A stretch of 64,000 bases of DNA from the NCBI GenBank assembly GCA_910584615.1, contig CAJUAM010000019.1, positions 1 to 64,000 on the forward strand, given 5' to 3'. Below are positions 7,704-16,108 of this stretch, one piece after another (the stretch's first letter is position 1; the number at the start of each line of letters is the position of its first letter). Origin of the DNA: an uncultured Dorea sp. GTDB lineage: Bacteria; Bacillota; Clostridia; Lachnospirales; Lachnospiraceae. A program made the position numbers and the translations under genes. The notes under the pieces were generated by a model. It ran no database searches, was not told where the DNA came from, and saw only the letters and a program-made list of their open reading frames with translations.

Positions 7704-8366
7704 ATGAACCAGTTAAAAGAAACAACCAATGCAGCAGGAAAAAGAGTTGTGCAGACAGGCGCGGATGTCCGTATGAAAGTAAGGACGATTGCTTTTGTGG
7801 GTTTGATGGGAGCGGTGAGCGCGGTACTTATGTTATTCCGTTTTCCGATTCCGTTTATGCCTCCGTTTATGTCATTTGATCTTTCCGGGCTTATGGAAAT
7901 GCTTGGCGGCTTTATGTTCGGACCTTTTGCGGCTGTCTGTATTATTATAGTGAAGATACTTTTACAGCTTGTGATACAGGGGTCGTTTTCACTGGGGACC
8001 GGTGAGCTTCAGAACTTTATCTTAAGCTCCTGTTATGTGCTTCCGACACTTTTTATTTATCACAGGAATAAGACAAAAAAGACAGCGGCAGCAGGAATGG
8101 CGGTCAGCACAGTATTTGTGTCGGTAGTGGCTGTTATTACGAATTTGTACCTGATCATTCCATTTTACGCGAAATTGTTTGGAATGACTATGGAAGATAT
8201 TATCGGGATGTGTACCGCTGTGAATCCTGCGATGAAGGATGCTATGACGATGGCGCTTTTTGGGATCGTGCCGTTTAATCTGATCAAATATGGTGTGACT
8301 TCTGTTGTGACATTTATTGTATATAAGAGACTGAGTAAATTTATCAAAGGTGTTATCAGCAGATAA
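7704..8366 (+). CDS. ribU: Riboflavin ECF transporter substrate-binding component RibU
   Basis: The 220-residue integral membrane protein has about six hydrophobic segments. It contains the RibU-type pattern VLMLFRFPIPFMPPFMSFDL followed by SGLMEMLGGFMFGPFAAV and a late NLYLIIPFYA segment. RibU is the S component that captures riboflavin for a shared ECF energising module (not in this window). The FMN riboswitch upstream confirms the ligand. The start at 7704 is set by AAAGGAG; an in-frame ATG 25 codons upstream overlaps the riboswitch terminator tail and is rejected. A short cytoplasmic extension with Lys/Thr precedes the first helix. Confidence 0.93.
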   Translation: MNQLKETTNAAGKRVVQTGADVRMKVRTIAFVGLMGAVSAVLMLFRFPIPFMPPFMSFDLSGLMEMLGGFMFGPFAAVCIIIVKILLQLVIQGSFSLGTGELQNFILSSCYVLPTLFIYHRNKTKKTAAAGMAVSTVFVSVVAVITNLYLIIPFYAKLFGMTMEDIIGMCTAVNPAMKDAMTMALFGIVPFNLIKYGVTSVVTFIVYKRLSKFIKGVISR

Positions 8367-8419
8367 GATATCAAGATAATAAGCATGCTTTTAACAATGA
8401 TTAATGAAAGGGACAAATT

Positions 8420-8905
8420 ATGAAATTTATATTAGATAAAGATATTACTTATGAGCAGGCGGTAAGCCGTATGTTTGAGATGCTTGGCAACAGTCAGATC
8501 ATGGCTCTGGCTTCCAGCAAAGATGATTATGTGATGGTGCGAAATGTAAGCTGTCTGTTTTATGATGGAAAGATCTGGTTTAAGACAGATAAAGATTTCC
8601 GTAAGACAAAACAGCTTCTTGAAAATCCTAAAGTAGCTTTGTGCTGGAGCGGTATCCAGGTAGAAGGAGTGGCTGAGAATAAAGGACTTGTGGCCAAAGA
8701 GCCGGGACAGGTATTCGCGAAGGGATATGAAAAATATCTGTGGCAGAGTTATAACAAATACAATCATGAAGATACGGAGATCTTGATCGAAGTGTCTCCA
8801 AAGTATGTAGAGATCTGGGATACAAGTGATGATGGATATGCGTTCCAGTTATTCATTGATTTTGAAAAAAAGGATGTTGAAGTGAAGCAATACGATAAAA
8901 AATAA
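8420..8905 (+). CDS. Pyridoxamine 5'-phosphate oxidase-like flavin-binding family protein
   Basis: The 161-residue protein has the split-barrel PNPOx-like layout: SQIMALASSKDDYVMVRNVS, then GKIWFKTDKDFRKTKQLLEN and PKVALCW. Members usually bind FMN, F420 or heme, and many in gut Firmicutes are uncharacterised. It follows ribU by 53 bases in the same direction and could share the FMN-controlled transcript, which fits a flavin-binding protein. The start is ATG at 8420 with AAAGGGAC upstream. The substrate cannot be told from sequence. Confidence 0.82.
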   Translation: MKFILDKDITYEQAVSRMFEMLGNSQIMALASSKDDYVMVRNVSCLFYDGKIWFKTDKDFRKTKQLLENPKVALCWSGIQVEGVAENKGLVAKEPGQVFAKGYEKYLWQSYNKYNHEDTEILIEVSPKYVEIWDTSDDGYAFQLFIDFEKKDVEVKQYDKK

Positions 8906-8999
8906 TCAAATGCGGCTGCTGGAATGAGAATATTTTTCGGCGGCTGTATTTTTTGTGCAATTTGTGGAAATATATGGAAAAATAAACGTATTATTCTCA

Positions 9000-9029
9000 T
9001 TGTTATTTACTTGTGTGATGGTGTATAAT
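9000..9029 (+). promoter_or_regulatory. Promoter for the ParB-like/BMP gene
   Basis: TTGTTA (9000-9005), an 18-base spacer and TATAAT (9024-9029). A 10-bp inverted repeat (AATGAGAATA 8923-8932 and TATTCTCATT 8992-9001) ends on the -35 box. Apart from these, 8906-9160 holds no recognisable feature. Confidence 0.55.
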
Positions 9030-9160
9030 AAGCCAAATTATGAAATTGCAAAAATACATGGTACATAAGCAGTACATAGGATGTATGAATGCTACAATGA
9101 TCAACATAGATTAGAATCCGGTAAGATTCAGGATTGTTATGAGTAAATAAGGAGGATATT

Positions 9161-11071
9161 ATGGCTTCAGAAGATTACAGCAAAGCATATAAATTAGGAA
9201 AAAAAGAGTACCAGTACCGTATAATGAGAGGACTGCAGCCGACTTTGCAGGTACTTGATGATATACTGCCGTCAAAGGGAACTTATTCGGAGGTGCCGTT
9301 AGGACTGGTGCAGATCCCTGTGAATCAGATTGTCGGGACGAAGACTGGAGGAAGGAGCAGTGCTTTTGCCGCGAATTTTATGCCCATCTTAAAGTCGGGA
9401 ACAGAATTTTCCCAAAAATGGATCAATCTCTGCAAAAGCCATGAAGAAGAAGGGATCAGGGAACCTATCAAGGCTTATGAATATATGAATCAGTTCTATG
9501 TCCTTGAGGGGAATAAGCGTGTCAGCGTGCTGAAATATTTTGATGTTGTATCTATTCCGGGGAGTGTCACCCGGATCGTGCCGCGAAGGACCGGGGAGAA
9601 AGAGAACAATATCTATTATGAATTTATGGAGTTTTATGAGCTTTCTAAAGTCAATTATATCTGGTTTTCTGAAGAGGGAAGCTTCGAGAAACTTCAGCAG
9701 CAAGTGGGAAAGAAGCCGGGAGAGGTATGGAGTGATGACGACAAGCTGACCTTCAGTTCGATCTATACACGTTTCCTGATGGAATTTCAGGCGAACAACA
9801 AGGAAAATCTGAGATGTACACCTGGAGATGCATTCCTTGCATTTATTGAAGTACAGGATTATAAAAAGATCGGAGATATGACGACGAGTGAACTAAAGAC
9901 ACTGGTTCAAAAGAGTTGGGAAGAATTCGAACTTCTGCAGGAAGAAAAGGAAGTAGAACTTAAGATGGATCCGACAGAGAAAGGCCAATCTCTTCTCGGA
10001 AAGCTTCTGACGACGAATGTCACAACTCTTAAGGCGGCATTTATCTATGAAAAATCTCCGATGACGTCTGCATGGACTTATGCGCATGAGCTTGGCAGAC
10101 TTCATCTGGAACAGGAATTTCCTTCGGAAGTTTCCACGGTATGTTATGAAGATGTGACGATAGAAACGATAGAGGATACGTTGGATCAGGCGATCGCTGA
10201 AGGGTGCAATCTGATCTTTACAACGACTCCTTCCTTTGCAAATGCAAGTGTCAAGGCAGCGATCGAGTATCCTAAGGTACGGATCTTGAATTGTTCTCTG
10301 AACACATCCCACCGGTATATCAGAACTTATTATGCAAGAATGCATGAGGCAAAGTTTTTGATGGGCGCGATCGCAGGAGCGATGGCGAAAAACGATAAGC
10401 TTGCTTATATTGCAGATTATCCGATCTTCGGAACTATTGCTAATATAAATGCGTTTGCGCTGGGAGCAAAGATGATCAACCCGAGAGCGGAGGTATATCT
10501 GGACTGGAGTGCTAAGAAGGATAATGATGCTTTGTGGAATTTTAAAAACAGCGATGCATCCATCATATCCGGTAAGGATATGGTGATTCCAGAAGATGCG
10601 TCCAGATATTTTGGTATATTTGAGATGGTTGACGAAAATCCGAAAAGCCTTGCGATGCCTGTATGGCAGTGGGGGGTATTCTACGAAAAGCTGATCCGCA
10701 CCATTATGGAAGGAACTTGGAAATATGATGATGACCCGTCTACAACAAAGGCTATCAATTATTGGTGGGGAATGTCGTCGGGAGTCGCAGACGTCATCTG
10801 TTCCCAAAATCTGCCCATCGGGACAAAGCGTCTTGTAGAACTTTTGAAAAAGACTATCTGCACCGGAGAATTTAATCCATTTTCCGGAATATTGTATTCA
10901 CAGAACGGTATTGTCCAGGAACATCCTTATGGTGCATTGTCTCCGGAGGCGATCGTGGAGATGGACTGGCTGGCAGAGAATGTGATCGGATCTATTCCGA
11001 AAGAGGATGAATTAAAAGAACAGTCAAAACTGGTTGTCGGACAACAAGGCTTAGATAAAAAGAAATCCTAA
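9161..11071 (+). CDS. ParB-like N-terminal domain fused to BMP-family ligand-binding domain
   Basis: The 636-residue protein has two parts. The N-terminal region (about 35-130) resembles a ParB/sulfiredoxin-type fold: LVQIPVNQIVGTKTGG early, then AYEYMNQFYVLEGNKRVSVL, with EGNKR near residue 116 in place of the GxxRR-type motif. The C-terminal part (about 285-590) resembles basic membrane lipoprotein (BMP/Med) periplasmic binding proteins: IFTTTPSFANASVKAAIEYP, FLMGAIAGAMAKNDKLAYIA and YPIFGTIANINAFALGAKM. No signal peptide or lipobox is present, so it should be cytoplasmic, unlike ordinary BMP transport proteins. It may sense a nucleoside or similar ligand. Strong AGGAGG start; metallophosphoesterase gene downstream. 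Confidence 0.78.
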   Translation: MASEDYSKAYKLGKKEYQYRIMRGLQPTLQVLDDILPSKGTYSEVPLGLVQIPVNQIVGTKTGGRSSAFAANFMPILKSGTEFSQKWINLCKSHEEEGIREPIKAYEYMNQFYVLEGNKRVSVLKYFDVVSIPGSVTRIVPRRTGEKENNIYYEFMEFYELSKVNYIWFSEEGSFEKLQQQVGKKPGEVWSDDDKLTFSSIYTRFLMEFQANNKENLRCTPGDAFLAFIEVQDYKKIGDMTTSELKTLVQKSWEEFELLQEEKEVELKMDPTEKGQSLLGKLLTTNVTTLKAAFIYEKSPMTSAWTYAHELGRLHLEQEFPSEVSTVCYEDVTIETIEDTLDQAIAEGCNLIFTTTPSFANASVKAAIEYPKVRILNCSLNTSHRYIRTYYARMHEAKFLMGAIAGAMAKNDKLAYIADYPIFGTIANINAFALGAKMINPRAEVYLDWSAKKDNDALWNFKNSDASIISGKDMVIPEDASRYFGIFEMVDENPKSLAMPVWQWGVFYEKLIRTIMEGTWKYDDDPSTTKAINYWWGMSSGVADVICSQNLPIGTKRLVELLKKTICTGEFNPFSGILYSQNGIVQEHPYGALSPEAIVEMDWLAENVIGSIPKEDELKEQSKLVVGQQGLDKKKS

Positions 11072-11160
11072 AGGATACCACTATGCCATGCAGCAGGAAC
11101 AATGAAATCCTAAAGGATACCATTATGCCGTGCGGCAGGAACAATGAAATCCTAAAGGAT
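11062..11160 (+). repeat. 42-bp direct tandem repeat, about 2.4 copies
   Basis: The unit beginning GAAATCCTAAAGGATACCA starts at 11062 and 11104, with the first 15 bases again at 11146. The two full copies differ at four positions. The first copy contains the stop codon of the BMP fusion gene, and each copy carries TAAAGGAT, which resembles the ribosome site before the next gene. This is a recent-looking duplication of a gene junction. Confidence 0.85.
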
Positions 11161-11182
11161 AATAGAAAGGATAATCAGATTT

Positions 11183-11803
11183 ATGAAAATACTGGCGATT
11201 GCAGATGAGGAATCAGCCTATCTCTGGGATCATTTTGAAAAAGAAAAGCTTAAAGGGATCGATGTCATTATTTCATGCGGAGATCTGGATCCGAGATATC
11301 TTTCTTTTCTGGCGACTTTTACATCAGCGCCGGTGCTTTATGTCCACGGAAATCATGATGAAAAGTATGAGACTATTCCGCCGGAAGGCTGCACCTGCAT
11401 TGATGATACAATATATGAACATGAAGGGATCCGTATTCTCGGTCTTGGAGGGTCTATGCGGTATCGGAGCGGAGAATACCAGTATACAGAACGGGATATG
11501 CGAAGAAGGGTCAGAAGGCTTGCATTTAAGCTTATGCGCCATAAAGGTTTTGACATTCTTGTGACCCATGCTCCTGCGTACCAGCTTAATGACGCAAGGG
11601 ATCTTCCGCATCAGGGATTTAAGGTGTTCTTATCTTTGTTGGAAAAATATAAGCCGCGCTTTTTTCTCCACGGGCATGTGCATATGAATTATGGAAGAAA
11701 ACATAAGCGTTATGATAAATATCAGGATACTCATGTGATCAATGCGTTTGAGAGATGTGTATTTGATTATGAAGATGAGAATCTTAGAGAACATATAAGA
11801 TAA
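11183..11803 (+). CDS. Calcineurin-like metallophosphoesterase
   Basis: The 206-residue protein shows the metallophosphoesterase motifs: CGDLD (about residues 32-36), VLYVHGNHDEKYE with the GNHD signature, LVTHAPAY, and FLHGHVHMNYG near the C-terminus. The opening motif is MKILAIADEES rather than the usual D-x-H, so the first metal-ligand pair is atypical. The family hydrolyses phosphomono- or diesters; the substrate is unknown. It follows the BMP fusion gene across the tandem repeat and is probably co-transcribed. AGAAAGGAT provides the ribosome site. Confidence 0.85.
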   Translation: MKILAIADEESAYLWDHFEKEKLKGIDVIISCGDLDPRYLSFLATFTSAPVLYVHGNHDEKYETIPPEGCTCIDDTIYEHEGIRILGLGGSMRYRSGEYQYTERDMRRRVRRLAFKLMRHKGFDILVTHAPAYQLNDARDLPHQGFKVFLSLLEKYKPRFFLHGHVHMNYGRKHKRYDKYQDTHVINAFERCVFDYEDENLREHIR

Positions 11804-11813
11804 AAAAGGATAG

Positions 11814-11987
11814 AAAAAAACTGAACAACATAAATTCTGGGGAGAATTATTTGGCTACCGGAAACAGCTTGAGGATCGTAATAAAAAAATTATTACTGAT
11901 CATAGGCAAGGTGTGTCTACAGAGGATCTTGCAGACTTTTACCATCTTTCGGTTTATGCCATTAGAAAAATAATATATCAAAAATAA
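11814..11987 (+). pseudogene. 5'-truncated helix-turn-helix-like gene remnant
   Basis: An open frame of 57 codons ends QKFWGELF-type sequence, actually EQHKFWGELFGYRKQLEDRN then GVSTEDLADFYHLSVYAIRK, and a TAA at 11985. The second block looks like a helix-turn-helix unit. The frame has a TAG at 11811 and no ATG, GTG or TTG with a ribosome site, so the 5' end is missing. It is followed immediately by a strong terminator, as if only the gene's tail survives. Function unknown. Confidence 0.5.
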
Positions 11988-11991
11988 TTGT

Positions 11992-12027
11992 AGGGGGCTG
12001 CTTAAAAAAAGGCGGCCCTCTTTGTTT
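11992..12027 (+). terminator. Rho-independent terminator
   Basis: AGGGGGCTGC (11992-12001) pairs with GCGGCCCTCT (12012-12021) around an A-rich loop, followed by TTTGTTT. It closes the BMP/phosphoesterase/HTH-remnant unit. Confidence 0.75.
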
Positions 12028-12118
12028 ACACATTGTGTCTGCAATGTTTTGTATATTGAAAGCGCCGCGGCAGATGAATAAAATTATCATATATATAACC
12101 GACAAGGAGGATTTTAAA

Positions 12119-12217
12119 ATGGCTGATCCAAAGAAAGTATATCGGCGTGCAAAAGAGACACAGACTGTTATATCGGCAGTACAATCGGGATGCATCAAGG
12201 GGATTATGGAGGAATAA
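12119..12217 (+). CDS. Small 32-residue protein, translationally coupled to downstream frame
   Basis: The frame MADPKKVYRRAKETQTVISA… has an excellent ribosome site (AAGGAGG, eight bases before the ATG). Its final codons (ATGGAGGAATAA) contain the ribosome site of the following truncated amidase frame, so the two are coupled. It is basic at the N-terminus and has one Cys. No family was recognised. It could be a genuine small protein or the start of a deleted one. Confidence 0.45.
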   Translation: MADPKKVYRRAKETQTVISAVQSGCIKGIMEE

Positions 12218-12219
12218 AT

Positions 12220-12483
12220 ATGTGTACGAGATTTGTTTATAATGGGGACGATACAGTTGTCGGATTTAATTTTGACATTGATTGTTCTGTATGGACGCAT
12301 GCGGTTATTGCACAAGAGGACAGGTTTTTTATCGGCATTAAAATGCCGGATAACAGGTATCACTCTTTTCATGGAATCAATAGAAACGGAAATGCCGGGA
12401 CTCTGCTTTATGTGAACGGTAATAAGAACGGGCAATACTGCGGCGGTGAGGGATATAAAAAATATTACAAAATATCAGTTTGA
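12220..12483 (+). pseudogene. Truncated linear amide C-N hydrolase (choloylglycine hydrolase-like)
   Basis: The 87-residue frame begins MCTRFVYNGDDTVVGFNFDI, typical of Ntn-type linear amide C-N hydrolases in which Cys2 becomes the N-terminal nucleophile. HSFHGINRNGNAGTLLYVNG matches the next conserved block. Full-length members have more than 300 residues; here the frame ends at KYYKISV after a short unrelated-looking tail. The later Asn/Arg catalytic residues are therefore missing. GGAGG before ATG 12220 decides the start; a longer upstream in-frame ATG overlaps the 32-residue gene and is rejected. Probably a decayed gene. Confidence 0.65.
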
Positions 12484-12532
12484 CAGTAATCAAAAACCAT
12501 TTTAGAAGAAAATATTATGTTCAAGAATATTC

Positions 12533-12561
12533 TTTTGGTCCGACATTGTTCGTGTTATACT
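12533..12561 (+). promoter_or_regulatory. Weak candidate promoter for the helicase gene
   Basis: TTTTGG (12533-12538), a 17-base spacer and TATACT (12556-12561). The -35 matches poorly; the -10 is good. The 156 bases between the truncated amidase and the helicase otherwise hold nothing recognised. Confidence 0.35.
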
Positions 12562-12639
12562 GATTGCAAGAGTTTGGGTAGCATATGTATTAATGTTTAC
12601 TGGATATCATGAAGGAAAAGAATATGAAGGAGAATGGTG

Positions 12640-15621
12640 ATGAAACAGATTCATGAATTACAGAGTGGTTTACAGACAGCATTTATTAATCAGAATGTTA
12701 ATTCTAATCTGGCTTTTAGGCCGGAGTTTATATCAAATGACTGTAAACATGGAAAAAGGGTTATATCATCATTGGAGCAGGAACTGATTAATTGTGAGGA
12801 GTTCTTTATTAGTGTTGCATTTATCACTTTGGGTGGAATTACACCTTTATTGCAGATATTCAAGGAACTGGAGCGAAGGGGAATTAAAGGAAAGATTCTT
12901 ACGACAGATTATTTAGAATTTAATGAACCGGCCGCTTTGGATAAATTACATTCTTTAAAAAACATTGAATTGAAGGTATTTTATAGCAATGAAAACAAAG
13001 ATGGTTTTCATACGAAAGGGTATATTTTTAAAAGAGAAGAAGTATATCGAATTATTATTGGAAGTTCCAATATGACAGCAAGCGCATTAAAGGTTAATCG
13101 TGAATGGAACACAAAGTTTGTTGGATATGAGTCTGGTGAAGTGGTTGGGGACATCTTGCAGGAGTTCAATACTTTATGGAACGATAAACAGAGTATAGAT
13201 TATAGTGATTTTATTGAAAGTTATCGGGTTAGATATGAACTGGTAAAGAAGCAGAGAAAAATAGCAAAAGAGACAATTCCTGTTTCTATAGAACAGTATA
13301 GACTTAAGCCGAATGCAATGCAGGTTCAATTTGTGAAGAATATCAACAAGCTGCTTAATGAAAAAGAAAAGAAAGCTCTTTTAATATCGGCAACGGGAAC
13401 CGGGAAAACATATGCCTCGGCTTTCGCATTGCGGGAAATGAATCCGAAAAAAGTTCTTTTTCTTGTACATAGAGAGCGGATTGCGAAGCAGGCATTGGCC
13501 AGTTATCAGAGAGTATTCGGATACACGCGTGCAGATGGGATGAATTATAAATATGCTCTTCTTTCAGGGAATACTTCTGAAGATATGGATAGAATAAAAG
13601 AAGCTGATTTGATATTTGCGACTATGCAGATGATGAGTAAAGAAAACGTGTTGTGTCAATTTATGCCGAATGCATTTTCTGGAATTTGTCTGGACGAGGC
13701 ACATCATTCTGGCGCAAACAGCTATCAGAGAATTATGAGCTATTTTGAACCAGATTTTTGGCTTGGAATGACAGCAAGTCCAGAGACTAATCGGTTTGAT
13801 GTTTACGAAATATTTGATCACAATATTGCATATGAAATTCGGTTACAGCAGGCTTTGGAAGAGGATTTGCTTTGTCCATTTCATTACTTTGGAATCACGG
13901 ATTTAAATATTGACGGGAAGGTCATTGGAGATAATGAACATATAGAAGGACTTCGTGATTTTAATCGTTTAGTTAGTGACGAGAGAGTAAGTTACATTAT
14001 TGAGCAGGCTAATTATTTTGGATATAGTGGTAAACGGGTTAAAGGGCTGATTTTTTGCAGCCGTAAGGATGAAGCAAAAAAGTTGTCGGAAAAATTTAAT
14101 GAACGGGGACTTCGGACAGAAGCACTGACAGGAGAAGATAGTGAAGCAAGAAGAGAAGAAGTGATTGAACGGTTGGTAGCGGATATCCCGAAAGAAAAAA
14201 TGTCAGAAGAGGATTATCTTGATTATATAGTTACAGTCGATATATTTTCAGAAGGTGTGGACATACCAGAAATCAATCAAGTAATTATGCTGCGTCCCAC
14301 AGAGTCAGCGATTGTCTTTGTACAGCAGCTAGGACGTGGACTGAGAAAGTCAGAAAACAAAGAGTTTGTTGTTATTTTGGATTTTATCGGAAATTATAAG
14401 AATAATTTTTTGATCCCAATTGCTCTTTTTGGAGACCGAAGTTATAACAAAGATAATATCCGACGTTATGTGATGGAAGGAAACCGCATAATTCCTGGAG
14501 TATCAACAATTCACTTTGATGAAATCAGTCGTAAGAGAATATTTGCGGCTATTGATGCGGCAAATTTCAGTGATATTAAGCTGATTCGAGAAAATTATAC
14601 AAATTTGAAACATAAACTTGGAAAAATACCGGCACTTAAGGATTTTGATAAATATGGAGAGATGGATATATGCCGGATTTTTGATAATAGCAGTCTAGGT
14701 TCATATTACAAATTCCTTGTAAAATATGAAAAAGAATTTAAAATCCGTCTGTCGGCAGAAGAGGAAAAGGTTATAGAATTTATTTCCAAAAAGTTGGCGA
14801 TGGGAAAGAGAATACATGAACTAGAATTGTTAAATCGTCTTATTGAATATCGGCATGGAATTTTAAAAGGATTGAAAAGTTCTTTGAAGGAAAATTATGG
14901 TATTTCAATGGATACATGTGTCAGTAAATGTGTAGTGAATATGATGTCAAATGAATTTCCTTCGGGGTCAGGAAAGAAGACATATGACTCTTGTATATTT
15001 ATCAAAGAGGAAGAGTCGGAATATGGAATTTCGAGCAGTTTTAATGAGATGTTAAAAAATCCTGATTTTTATAATATTATAAAGGAATTGATAGAGTTTG
15101 GTATCCATAGATATAGGATGAATTTCAGCAGCCGGTATCAGGATACAGATTTTGTTTTGTATCAAAAATATACTTATGAAGATGCATGTCGTCTTTTAAA
15201 CTGGGAGCATAATGAAGTACCTTTGAATATCGGAGGGTACAAGTATGATAAAAAGACGAAAACATTTCCGGTATTTATAAACTATGATAAGGCTGATGAT
15301 ATTAGTGACACAACAAAATATGAGGATCATTTTATTAATGAGGCTACATTGATAGCAATTTCCAAATCTGGAAGAACTTTGAAGTCGGAAGACGTTCAAA
15401 ACTTCCTCTATGCAAAGGAACGGGGGATAGATGTGCATCTGTTTGTTCGAAAAAATAAGGATGATAAGATTTCAAAAGAATTTTATTATTTAGGGAGAAT
15501 GAGGGCATCAGGACGAGCAGAAGAATTTTGTATGGTAAATACGACAAAAACGGCAGTTGAAATTGAGTGGATACTGGATACGCCAGTACGAGATGATATA
15601 TATCAATATATAATTGGATAA
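12640..15621 (+). CDS. PLD-nuclease/superfamily II helicase/DUF3427 protein
   Basis: The 993-residue protein combines three parts. An N-terminal phospholipase D-like domain has HTKGYIFKREEVYRI (His at about 124) and GSSNMTASAL. A DEAD/DEAH helicase core has Walker A ATGTGKT (about 251-257), DEAHH (about 352-356), GMTASPETNR and motif VI QQLGRGLRKS (about 562). The C-terminal third is of the DUF3427 type. Such architectures occur in genomic islands and resemble nuclease-helicase defence proteins, but no function is established to my knowledge. ATG at 12640 fits AAGGAG better than the in-frame ATG at 12634. The DNA is visibly more AT-rich than flanking operons, which suggests transfer. A MutT-like gene follows by 26 bases. 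Confidence 0.88.
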   Translation: MKQIHELQSGLQTAFINQNVNSNLAFRPEFISNDCKHGKRVISSLEQELINCEEFFISVAFITLGGITPLLQIFKELERRGIKGKILTTDYLEFNEPAALDKLHSLKNIELKVFYSNENKDGFHTKGYIFKREEVYRIIIGSSNMTASALKVNREWNTKFVGYESGEVVGDILQEFNTLWNDKQSIDYSDFIESYRVRYELVKKQRKIAKETIPVSIEQYRLKPNAMQVQFVKNINKLLNEKEKKALLISATGTGKTYASAFALREMNPKKVLFLVHRERIAKQALASYQRVFGYTRADGMNYKYALLSGNTSEDMDRIKEADLIFATMQMMSKENVLCQFMPNAFSGICLDEAHHSGANSYQRIMSYFEPDFWLGMTASPETNRFDVYEIFDHNIAYEIRLQQALEEDLLCPFHYFGITDLNIDGKVIGDNEHIEGLRDFNRLVSDERVSYIIEQANYFGYSGKRVKGLIFCSRKDEAKKLSEKFNERGLRTEALTGEDSEARREEVIERLVADIPKEKMSEEDYLDYIVTVDIFSEGVDIPEINQVIMLRPTESAIVFVQQLGRGLRKSENKEFVVILDFIGNYKNNFLIPIALFGDRSYNKDNIRRYVMEGNRIIPGVSTIHFDEISRKRIFAAIDAANFSDIKLIRENYTNLKHKLGKIPALKDFDKYGEMDICRIFDNSSLGSYYKFLVKYEKEFKIRLSAEEEKVIEFISKKLAMGKRIHELELLNRLIEYRHGILKGLKSSLKENYGISMDTCVSKCVVNMMSNEFPSGSGKKTYDSCIFIKEEESEYGISSSFNEMLKNPDFYNIIKELIEFGIHRYRMNFSSRYQDTDFVLYQKYTYEDACRLLNWEHNEVPLNIGGYKYDKKTKTFPVFINYDKADDISDTTKYEDHFINEATLIAISKSGRTLKSEDVQNFLYAKERGIDVHLFVRKNKDDKISKEFYYLGRMRASGRAEEFCMVNTTKTAVEIEWILDTPVRDDIYQYIIG

Positions 15622-15647
15622 GGCTTAAGAAAGGGAAGAAGAGGATT

Positions 15648-16040
15648 ATGAAAACTGTGAAGGTAGTTGCGGCAGTTATTCGAAGTGGCAATAAAGTATT
15701 TGCAACTCAGAGAGGCTATGGTGAATTTAAAGACGGATGGGAGTTCCCGGGAGGAAAAGTGGAGGAAGGAGAAACACCGGAAAGTGCACTTATCAGAGAA
15801 ATTAAAGAGGAGCTGAATGTAATCATTTCAGTGGAAGAGAAGCTTAAGTGTGTTGAGTATGATTATCCTTCTTTTCATCTGTCAATGGACTGTTATTGGG
15901 CTAAAATTAATTTTGGAGAATTAGTGTTGAAAGAACATGAAGCTGGAAGATGGCTCTCATGGAAGGAATTAGATAGTGTGGATTGGCTGCCGGCCGATTT
16001 GGGACTGGTTGAGGAGATAAGAAAATATTTGAGAGCATAA
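15648..16040 (+). CDS. NUDIX hydrolase, MutT-like (8-oxo-dGTP diphosphatase type)
   Basis: The 130-residue protein opens MKTVKVVAAVIRSGNKVFAT and has a complete NUDIX box beginning GGKVEEGETPESALIREIKE (about residues 37-56), with the REIKEEL metal-binding helix. GWEFPGG precedes it. The late WLSWKELDSVDWLPAD motif is typical of MutT/YeeF-like CTP or 8-oxo-dGTP pyrophosphatases. It lies 26 bases after the DUF3427 helicase with AAGGGAAGAAGAGG between, so the two are co-expressed and may act together. The substrate is inferred, not shown. Confidence 0.88.
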   Translation: MKTVKVVAAVIRSGNKVFATQRGYGEFKDGWEFPGGKVEEGETPESALIREIKEELNVIISVEEKLKCVEYDYPSFHLSMDCYWAKINFGELVLKEHEAGRWLSWKELDSVDWLPADLGLVEEIRKYLRA

Positions 16041-16108
16041 TATAGTGGATTGCACGATATAAGACGATACAGGATGCAAAACTGTTTTTTAAAAAATTAT
16101 AAAAACAC

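Noticed and set aside
9893..10807. A 304-codon open frame on the minus strand antisense to the ParB-like/BMP gene
   Set aside because: It mirrors codon bias of the real gene, has no ribosome site and encodes a protein rich in Arg, Ile and Cys typical of antisense shadows.
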